A DNA stretch of 11,552 bases. Source: Betaproteobacteria bacterium. GTDB lineage: Bacteria; Pseudomonadota; Gammaproteobacteria; Burkholderiales; Thiobacillaceae. Where the stretch lies: contig JAIFLB010000053.1 in assembly GCA_020049245.1 (NCBI GenBank), forward strand, positions 1 to 11,552. Reading direction: 5' to 3'. This document shows positions 9,001 to 11,552 of this stretch, piece by piece; position 1 is the stretch's first letter; each line of letters starts with the position of its first letter. The translations under genes and the position numbers were made by a program. Below the pieces are notes generated by a model. It saw only the letters and a program-made list of their open reading frames with translations. It had not been told where the DNA came from and did no database searches.

Positions 9001-10651
9001 TATTCGCATCTACGCGTTGTCCGGCGACATTGCCGGCGTTGAAGGCAATGTGCTGCATCTCCCCAAGCGTGCGTGGATCAGGGCGGATGGAAAGATCGAA
9101 GACCTTGGTTTCACAGTGCAGCACAACCAGTCATCCGACATCACCTACCTCCAGGCAGGCGGCGACATTCTGTTGCCTCTGTCGCAAAGCAACGAGAACA
9201 TTTCCGCCAGTGTCAGCCGGTTCAAGGTTTCTGGGCCGGGCAGGTTGCATGTGTGGGCCGGCGGCGACATCGACCTGGGCAGCTCCGAGGGCATCTCCAG
9301 CAATGGCAATCTGGACAATCCCTACTTGCCTGAGGGCGGTGCGGATGTGTTCGCGCTTGCCGGGGTAAAGGATGGCCCGAGCTATGCCGGCTTCATGGGG
9401 ACATTGATGGGGTTGCCGGAGTCGGCGAACCCCGATCATTTAAAAACCGTGCGCACTTTGGCCACGGTTTATATGCGCAAGCAGACCGGGAATGACGCAC
9501 TGCCGGAGGCCGAGGCACTGTCACGCTTCATCGACCAGGTCTGGGGCCAGCCTTTGCTTGAGTTTGTGCGCACGCGGGAAGAAAACCCCGCACTGAGCCT
9601 GGCGCAGGCCCGCATCCTCTACAGCAGTTACGACCCGCATGTCCAGGCGGTGGTGGGCAATGCCAGCCTGTTCCAGGCTTTGACCATCGCTGGACGGGTG
9701 GGCAACGATGCCGATGGCCCCTTGTTCCGGGATTTCTCTGCTGGTGAAACTCTTGTCAATACCCTGTTGCCAGGCTGGCATCCGGGTACCGCTGGGGTTT
9801 CGCCCACGACAGATTACAACGGGGATATCCGTCTTTTCTTCAGCCAGCTCAAGACCGAGCAGGATGGCGATATCGACCTGCTGGTGCCGGGTGGCCTGAT
9901 CAACGCCGGTCTGGCGGTGGCCCAAGGCCTGCAGAAGCAGGCCAGCGAACTCGGCGTGGTGACTCAGCGTGGCGGGGCGATCCGCAGCTTTGTGCATGAC
10001 GACCTTCTGGTGAACCAATCCCGCATCTTTACCGTGGGCGGGGGCGATATTTTCCTGTGGTCGGGGGCGCAGGACATCGATGCCGGCAAGGGCGCGCGCT
10101 CCGCCGGCGCGGCGCCTGCGCCAGTGCTGGTGGTTCGCGATGGACGGATATTCTTTGACCTTGCCCCGGCTATTTCCGGTAGCGGTATCGCGGCATTTGG
10201 CGAAAACCCTGCGCCCTTTGTTGATCTCATTGCCCCGCACGGCGAGGTCAACGCCGGTGACGCTGGTATCCGTTCCTCCGGCAACCTCAATATCGCGGCG
10301 GTTCGGGTGGTGAATGCCGATGTCATTCAAGCGGGCGGCACTTCAGTAGGGGTGCCCGTGGCAGACGTGGCCAGCGTGCCAGTTGGTCTAAGCGGAACCA
10401 GCGGCTTGAATGAGGCCACCAACTCAACTTCTGATATCTCCCGGTCTATTGCTTCAACCAGCGAGGAAACGACGAAGGCCAGTCAGGCAATGAAGGAGAG
10501 CCTGGGCAACTTCCGCCCAAGTTTCATCACTGTGGAAGTTCTGGGCTTCGGCGAGGCGACTGGAAGTGTCAATAAGGGTGAGGAATGCACGAACCCTAAT
10601 GACAGGAACAAGGAATCGTGCAAGCAAATACGTGCCTCTGATCGGGGTTGA
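1..10651 (+). CDS. Giant filamentous haemagglutinin family exoprotein with DUF3739 C-terminus (5'-partial)
   Basis: This is a TPS-type (TpsA) surface adhesin, expected to cross the inner membrane by Sec and the outer membrane through a TpsB pore, then fold as a long beta-helix. The frame is open to the left edge (GTC at 2-4 precedes the GTG at 5), so GTG-5 is not the true start and the signal peptide and TPS domain are missing. Residues are numbered from GTG-5. Family landmarks seen are the SRNYLEILL...DSPLQRDG segment (66-100), PAGYYTLLPARYALQPGA (~1190-1207), STDWNLATRRY (~2553), GGVFYVERGLGNL (~2831), a GPGRLHVWAGGDIDLGSS block with NLDNPYLPEGGAD (~3077-3115), and the DUF3739 region (~3273-3451). 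Short Gly/Asp-rich GDI/GGDI-type repeats run throughout, as expected for beta-helix rungs. Two features are unusual: five phage-tail-like repeats (1975-2454), and cysteine confined to C3528 and C3539. No toxin tip (VENN motif or nuclease) is visible. TpsB is not in the window. The family call is firm; the ligand is unknown. Confidence 0.95.
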   Translation, partial: VVGAGEDWHFLPAGLSADGSRIHVASQARLDAGGVGARSFADWNVFVAAFDQTERQLDATEVEVSASRNYLEILLVGDELKDSPLQRDGFLSRKKVWVDLRNDAPPILAKDTWARYQASIARGVAERSLSAGDITLQSLQDVVVTPGASLDVSGGVLRYTQGTAQASQLFAHGVAYDFATASADIIYDAITGITTQVDPKWGVTTTTDTRISFTAPAYSEGKNAGSVKLNTRSLYLGGSLKGGIRPGELQRTKATLPTVGSLILGDADPRDSQNTSQVDYRLGGVEFVDELAPLPVGFGPETALDETLAATTQVDLGLIHASGMGNVRIYSNQAIDLAAGLALNLPAGGSVSLTGRSVRVDGDISAPAGKIELVSRFNSGPGQYADGTGIVVGTGAELSVRGLWVNDWLSSAIPTGAVLIDGGGISMNSVSHIRLEEGSLLDASAGAWVSAGGKIKGGKGGQISLLTNQGQTTTDKIDAPLTLDGALRAYGFTQGGSLKLTAPRVVIGSAATEAGLLVLDAGFFQDGGFARFDIDGRDGLTVMSDVQVLARAENLLLDAGFAVRPSGADLAAFSHAALLPEAKRLAASLKLSANGGGLRSDLLLDSGSRLQVDAGGEIDLAAAGSIFVEGNIVAPAGRIDLRIIGSVSTTNDPGYDATQKIWLGADADLLARGAVRYSDADPRLVLGEVLDGGSISLNAQEGYVVAQAGSKMDVSGISAALDVGIGRQGYARKTVNGDAGGISVAAREGVYLDGDIQGQAEPGAAGGVLSVTLSANGIYPSAINSTYPSVDRRLILSQTGLFAPSGMAAGDAISASANGLGYLAVDRVMAGGVSELSLNSEDRLEFTGAVDLTLDRAIRLNAPVISGDGTARIQAAYVRLGNNQILNNTAPAQGGVGNLSVGARLIELEGQLALQGFGDVTLASSGDLRMLGIWNQDVRNRVLAGGLRSGASAMTLQADQIYPTSMVHYSVELLNGAGEPGGILTVQPGDGHTPVMAALGQLTLRAGSIQQNGVLKAPFGEIVLDAADSLTLGAGSLISVSAEGQTIPFGRTGQSGQQYFYNLGGESVLVSDIEKNFSYGSGASEFYLSTALSKRIVLKSDAVEFDAKATLDLSGGGDLRAYEWIPGLGGSSDVLDPAVAAGAFAVLPSAAGDFAAYDHQDYLGVTGLKPGDQVYLSATELIGADGKQTLPAGYYTLLPARYALQPGAVLVKPVSGYTDMTAEQSVGLSNGGAVVAGYRSYLDTQGEWVREARSTGFQVLPGSAVRRQAEYQDTLASQFFQEGDGQRTIDAGRLAVIATSSLGLKGKLETDPGSLAAAAVGESARLGRGAEVDLVVENLAVVDDGAAAGTNGVINLSVSTLNKLGASSLLLGGQRRNVAGGIAVDVGSKKITLSNTVSTLSAPEILLAAKDEVLLSANSKIVASGDGAEARRIEIGGDGVDGDGALVRVANGGQAQIVRQGGQRDNGVLTLEEGARVGGEAVILDAAKDLVTDPDFVLAASQALTLGAGRIGLGDVPTGTEGLKLDLDQLDTLSASLSSLTLQSYSTLDLYGGFSFGRDELDLTLSAAGVAGYGQAGDIVNIKSGELTLENPAGLAFVAAPGQVLGTGKLVLDTETLRLGETAPGTGFASKGFVLSTLQASQGIQAAKDGELDVAGDLDLKADRLSTAAGVSYALNASGALDYLAYTAPATTPGGELGGRLSLEGASVSLASRIDIPSGVLTVHARQGDIALKPGAYLDVAGRVAQFYDKSVAVPAGETHLIADAGDILINSGAQVDVSAVAGGEAGWLFLSAPTGEADVQGTLSGQSGGDDWAAGRFYADASAYTNLSSLFSRLDSGGFHEEVGVRQRQGYMLVAADDIVRARRVTLSADAGDIEVRGKIDAHHARGGQVLLAAGRELYLRDGAQIDAHATGADQKGGEVTLVSGADAEYAKLDDAYGQMVLETNSRIDVSGTLGYQDGDINLIQAPQTGNEAGFNTFTLSQDGEPAIDLNKAGVTFVFRSAEGNPLGASQLVMDAQLTKSDGYSFKKVVDGSLVDLEGIDIQPGQDIRLVLQKSGNTWVFVASNESQQPQDVRLPVSLDPAGTTNLYLLDEGVLELAEGKSFIVKLDAAPNPYGTSSFKFTELRRAYHVNIVHNDKAASALKPGEIKAGGIVKLVYDGKDFVFYPEVGGDVRLIAPRISGTAVETLYSPLTSSATSSASLTTYSVNLSGVASTPATGTIVSFVASQTNTKPVQLKLGAASAKNLYLNGTALSSGAIQANETVYAVYDGTQFQMVDASFARRTAAPLISTYASKTYKVPAGATLSKGMVLAFLAPSSSDASPRLQVGNQSAKEIKRGTTALSAGAIKPGDTVYVVYDGAAFQWVAEQNAPGDTGSANNYKIALADQTALSAGDMFAFRAKSANTGQSTLEIIGAGNQSLGKLKLFNDGQVLAKDAIRANELVYAFYDGKDFHLMREGDIKADLGRDVKITGVAGDLSQGIGGTIAGAGSISVEGNWVHTPYGGEIDTSALGNQTLRYMTGSSQVGKRLAPTGQEGAFHFRPRLEVRGQDIRLSTDWNLATRRYNNEPISLVLRASGDIALEANLSDGFSSALRADSDKNLLRGDSASLMLIAGAHFAAADPLEVLSAALLNGKGSLKIGKPSGSGESLTYAGTLLRTGTGNIQIATGGDLDLLHTDSVIYTAGQQSSAIEDFPGGSLNIGGLNAQFTDSGGRVEIHVGGNFKRAVVGEGLISDWLRRQGRLDADGTFQATTSATRSQPAVWSRFADFNDGIGALGGGDIVLRVAGDLVDGALAIPANMRLPGADEDLPDAQRLVIKAGGNADVRVGGDVLGGVFYVERGLGNLWTGGAVGASGSGTQARLPTIALGDAQWRLVARDGMSLGDIANPTTLTDPSSPVGTLSINSQQTLPGSLQAVAVEGVIDIPGTLDMYPARQGQLELLAGIGVSINGMIAMSDRAPEAFPSILRPVAAGGVALDVVNPSLVGFYEHAEYGLHAADAEPIRIYALSGDIAGVEGNVLHLPKRAWIRADGKIEDLGFTVQHNQSSDITYLQAGGDILLPLSQSNENISASVSRFKVSGPGRLHVWAGGDIDLGSSEGISSNGNLDNPYLPEGGADVFALAGVKDGPSYAGFMGTLMGLPESANPDHLKTVRTLATVYMRKQTGNDALPEAEALSRFIDQVWGQPLLEFVRTREENPALSLAQARILYSSYDPHVQAVVGNASLFQALTIAGRVGNDADGPLFRDFSAGETLVNTLLPGWHPGTAGVSPTTDYNGDIRLFFSQLKTEQDGDIDLLVPGGLINAGLAVAQGLQKQASELGVVTQRGGAIRSFVHDDLLVNQSRIFTVGGGDIFLWSGAQDIDAGKGARSAGAAPAPVLVVRDGRIFFDLAPAISGSGIAAFGENPAPFVDLIAPHGEVNAGDAGIRSSGNLNIAAVRVVNADVIQAGGTSVGVPVADVASVPVGLSGTSGLNEATNSTSDISRSIASTSEETTKASQAMKESLGNFRPSFITVEVLGFGEATGSVNKGEECTNPNDRNKESCKQIRASDRG
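5927..7366 (+). repeat. Five divergent tandem ~75-95-residue repeats, phage tail-fibre-like, inside the adhesin
   Basis: The repeats end in an aligned signature, (I)xxGxxVxxVYDGxxFxxx. The five versions are IQPGQDIRLVLQKSGNTWVF, IKAGGIVKLVYDGKDFVF, IQANETVYAVYDGTQFQMV, IKPGDTVYVVYDGAAFQWV and IRANELVYAFYDGKDFHLM. Approximate copies are residues 1975-2065 (5927-6199), 2073-2168 (6221-6508), 2204-2278 (6614-6838), 2296-2368 (6890-7108) and 2379-2454 (7139-7366). Copies 3-5 also share an opening Y(S/K)(V/I), a central G(M/T/D)xxxF segment, and an 'ALSxGAI' step before the signature; copies 1 and 2 are more degenerate. The pattern (G..v.F.a...nTg...L.v.g...k.l..g..l.aG.i..g..v.vYDG..F) is the one I know from repeats in phage tail fibres and related appendages. 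That origin is from recall, not a search. The sequence on both sides is ordinary FHA-family sequence, so the block looks inserted. No near-identical DNA repeats are seen. Confidence 0.8.
9380..9778 (+). other. Probable alpha-helical interruption of the beta-helix before DUF3739
   Basis: Residues ~3126-3258 lose the GDI-type periodicity. They become rich in Ala, Leu, Glu, Arg and Gln, with aromatic residues, as in LSRFIDQVWGQPLLEFVRTR and LSLAQARILYSSYDPHVQAV. That composition suggests helices. As I recall, other DUF3739 proteins have a similar non-repetitive segment at this point, just before the conserved block that contains LFFSQLKTEQDGDIDLL. Its role is unknown; it may be a hinge or a secretion-pausing element near the C-terminus. 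The helix call is by eye from composition. Confidence 0.5.
9821..10357 (+). other. DUF3739-type conserved C-terminal region of the adhesin
   Basis: Residues ~3273-3451 contain the most recognisable family block. In order these are GDIRLFFSQLKTEQDGDIDL, a GGLINAGLA step, ASELGVVTQRGGAIRSFVHD, LLVNQSRIFTVGGGDIFLWS, a DIDAGKGAR step, FFDLAPAISGSGI, then VNAGDAGIRSSGNLNIAA and ADVIQAGGTSVGVP. The block is typical of very large FHA-like outer-membrane proteins annotated with DUF3739 (function unknown). It marks the downstream end of the beta-helix here and leads into a Ser/Thr-rich linker. The Pfam edges are approximate because no profile search was run. Confidence 0.85.
10511..10651 (+). other. 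C-terminal tail with the only two cysteines; candidate surface-anchoring disulfide loop
   Basis: After the linker, residues 3503-3517 read FRPSFITVEVLGFGE, which I recall as a recurring end motif of this family. A hydrophilic tail follows with C3528 (10586-10588) and C3539 (10619-10621), eleven residues apart and separated by TNPNDRNKES. Reading the whole visible protein I found no other cysteine. In the TPS adhesin HMW1 of Haemophilus influenzae, two cysteines about ten residues apart in the last ~20 residues form a disulfide loop that keeps the protein on its transporter. The arrangement here is similar. The anchoring role is inference. Confidence 0.55.
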
Positions 10652-10735
10652 GTTTGCAACTATCTCGAAGCGCATAGGGGTAAAGCTTGATTTGCTCTTT
10701 CGCTATTCGGGTTTGCTCATGTTCTTTGAGTTCGC

Positions 10736-10773
10736 GTGCATTCGAGTCCATCAATGCCGATGGCTGGATGCAC
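10736..10773 (+). other. Imperfect inverted repeat in the spacer after the adhesin gene
   Basis: GTGCAT (10736-10741) pairs with ATGCAC (10768-10773), and CCATC (10748-10752) pairs with GATGG (10759-10763). Partial pairing of the internal strands would join these into one bulged hairpin. It lies 84 bases after the adhesin stop codon. No T-run follows, so it is not a standard intrinsic terminator; it may be a processing or Rho-associated site, or chance. The rest of the spacer (10652-10847) is visibly more AT-rich than the adhesin gene and shows no recognisable gene or RNA. Confidence 0.35.
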
Positions 10774-10847
10774 TGCCATAAACGCAATTGGTGTGACGAC
10801 ATGGATTTACTGTCTTAAACATGTTTTACCTGTATTGCGATTAGAAA

Positions 10848-11150
10848 ATGCGGCTGAAATCCGATACCGCGCTGTTCGAACAGGCTATTGCCCATCATCG
10901 CGTCGGCAAGCTTCGTGAGGCGGCCAGGTTATATCAGGAGGTGGTCCGGCTGCGTCCCGATCACGCAGCTGCCCATGCCAATCTGGGCGTCGCTTTAAAG
11001 GACCGGGGCAATTCGGATGACGCAGTTACCTTTTACCGACGTTTGCTGCAACTCAAACCTGATTTGTATGAGGCCCAAAGCAATTTGCTGTATGCCAATA
11101 ACCTGTTTACCGCGCAATTGCCTGGCGGGCCTACATGCTGGAGAACGTGA
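10848..11150 (+). pseudogene. Truncated tetratricopeptide-repeat (TPR) protein, 5' part only
   Basis: The frame opens at ATG 10848, just after an in-frame TAG (10842-10844), so no longer start is possible. No clear Shine-Dalgarno sequence precedes it. The 100-residue product starts with helical TPR sequence: one repeat at ~4-37 (ALFEQAIAHHRVGKLREAAR, then YQEVVRLRPDH), a second at ~38-71 (AHANLGVALKDRGNSDDAV, then YRRLLQLKPDL), and the start of a third (YEAQSNLLYANN). The AHANLGVALKDRG and LKPDLYEAQSNLL pattern recalls the N-terminal TPR arm of large SPINDLY/O-GlcNAc-transferase-like proteins, which are normally several hundred residues long. From about 11100 the frame runs out of phase through dsbC-like DNA, so the last ~15 residues (to TGA 11148-11150) are probably not native. 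It is most likely a gene remnant, though a short TPR peptide could still be made. Confidence 0.7.
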
Positions 11151-11314
11151 AACCGGTTGCTGGGAAAGCCTGCGCCACGCCGCTTACGTCCATCGCCAAG
11201 CTGGCCGCTGATATGAACATCAATGGCACGCCGGCAATCATCCTGCCGAACGGCCGCATCCTTCCCGGCGCGGTTTATTCCGGCCAACTCGAGAAGCTGC
11301 TGGGCAAATCCTGA
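11102..11314 (+). pseudogene. dsbC: 3' fragment of a DsbC-type periplasmic thiol:disulfide isomerase gene
   Basis: In a frame different from the TPR remnant, after an in-frame TAA at 11099-11101, the DNA encodes the C-terminal part of a DsbC-like thioredoxin-fold domain. YRAIAWRAYML (from 11108) matches the 'D-(R/K)-x-K-A-(F/W)-x-x-x-M' helix of DsbC. GKACATPLTSIAKLA carries the second structural cysteine (C163-like in E. coli). INGTPAIILPNGRILPGA is the cis-proline loop and final strands, and it ends QLEKLLGKS then TGA. The first possible start is ATG 11135, which would give only 59 residues. The signal peptide, dimerisation domain, catalytic CXXC and first structural cysteine are all absent, so it cannot act as an isomerase. 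In its normal role DsbC corrects wrong disulfides in the periplasm. The identification rests on alignment from memory. Confidence 0.75.
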
Positions 11315-11333
11315 ACATAACGGGCAGTAGCAG

Positions 11334-11353
11334 GGCGGTAATCCTTTGCCGCC
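11334..11353 (+). terminator. Perfect 8-bp stem, tetraloop hairpin after the dsbC remnant
   Basis: GGCGGTAA (11334-11341) pairs with TTGCCGCC (11346-11353) around the loop TCCT, with one T-G wobble. It starts 20 bases after the dsbC stop, where the terminator of an intact dsbC would be expected. No T-run follows, so intrinsic termination is uncertain. If the scar removed only upstream DNA, this may be the original dsbC 3' hairpin. Confidence 0.4.
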
Positions 11354-11393
11354 GGTGCATCGTCTGACTGCTGTTGCATGTGCTGGCGGTGAA

Positions 11394-11472
11394 CCCCCAC
11401 CGCGAGGGGATAGTCGGCATGGGGATGCCGTTACCTGGCATGAGCCGTTCGGCTCAGTCCTCATTAATCGCG
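11394..11472 (+). other. Hairpin-rich non-coding segment upstream of the right-edge gene; unrecognised
   Basis: Three hairpins lie in tandem. A CCCC/GGGG stem spans 11395-11409. CGGCAT-GGGG-ATGCCG (11415-11430) and TGAGCC-GTTC-GGCTCA (11441-11456) are both perfect 6-bp stems with 4-base loops. GAGG (11404-11407) can instead pair with CCTC (11459-11462), which would enclose the two perfect hairpins as a three-way junction. CGCG at 11401-11404 and 11469-11472 could extend that alternative. The segment ends about 55 bases before the probable start codon at 11527, a place where a 5' leader element could sit. I do not recognise a known riboswitch consensus. A GATAAT at 11490-11495 could be a -10 box but lacks a convincing -35. 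The rest of 11315-11526 shows nothing recognisable. Confidence 0.35.
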
Positions 11473-11526
11473 TTGTAACAGTGGGTGTCGATAATTCCAC
11501 GCTTTGTTCAACTGCCGAGTTTCTCC

Positions 11527-11552
11527 ATGACGCGAATCCTGCTCACCCTGCT
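11527..11552 (+). CDS. Probable start of a further gene, cut by the right edge
   Basis: ATG at 11527 begins MTRILLTL and runs off the window. A positively charged residue followed by a Leu/Ile run would fit the start of a signal peptide or membrane segment. A weak GAG (11517-11519) lies seven bases upstream as a possible ribosome binding site. Only eight full codons are visible, so no product can be named, and this could be chance. Confidence 0.35.

Noticed and set aside
9521..10330. Long open frames on the minus strand (also 2354-2977 and 3841-4572)
   Set aside because: All lie inside the adhesin gene, have composition typical of antisense reads of GC-rich coding DNA, and show no recognisable domains.
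10358..10651. Polymorphic-toxin or contact-dependent-inhibition tip at the adhesin C-terminus
   Set aside because: There is no VENN-type motif, no nuclease or other toxin domain, and no small immunity gene immediately downstream. The tail is short and follows DUF3739.
10596..10802. Small minus-strand open frame across the adhesin stop and spacer
   Set aside because: Most of it overlaps the adhesin end and the hairpin; there is no recognisable family and no supporting start signals.
10652..11552. tRNA, rRNA, CRISPR array or insertion-sequence ends in the non-adhesin part
   Set aside because: No cloverleaf, no regularly spaced repeats, no transposase coding sequence and no terminal inverted repeats with target duplication were found on reading both strands.

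Overview
The window looks like chromosomal DNA from a Gram-negative bacterium, most likely a beta- or gamma-proteobacterium. The evidence is a two-partner-secretion (TPS) filamentous-haemagglutinin-type exoprotein, a remnant of a periplasmic DsbC-type disulfide isomerase, and GC-rich coding sequence (about 65-70% in the stretches counted by hand). No genus can be named from the sequence alone.

Positions 1-10651 (92% of the window) are one uninterrupted plus-strand gene for a giant surface or secreted adhesin of the filamentous haemagglutinin / DUF3739 family. At least 3,549 codons are present. The frame is open to the left edge, so the signal peptide and TPS domain lie outside the window. The first ~1,970 residues are beta-helix-forming sequence with family landmarks. 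Residues ~1975-2454 carry five divergent tandem repeats that resemble phage tail-fibre-type repeats rather than FHA sequence. Residues ~2460-3125 return to canonical family sequence. A short probably alpha-helical stretch follows (~3126-3258), then the DUF3739 region (~3273-3451), a Ser/Thr-rich linker, the motif FRPSFITVEVLGFGE, and a tail with the only two cysteines in the visible protein (C3528 and C3539).

Positions 10652-10847 are a more AT-rich spacer with one imperfect hairpin. Positions 10848-11314 hold two broken genes joined out of frame: the start of a TPR protein (about two and a half repeats) and the last ~70 codons of a dsbC-like gene, lacking its CXXC active site. This looks like a deletion or recombination scar, or an assembly chimera.

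Positions 11315-11526 are non-coding but rich in perfect short hairpins. A probable new gene starts at 11527 and runs off the right edge.

The genes do not form an obvious operon. The adhesin's TpsB transporter is not in the window. The observations most worth following are the phage-like repeat block inside the adhesin, the two-cysteine C-terminal tail that resembles the disulfide anchor of HMW1-type TPS adhesins, and the TPR/dsbC scar.
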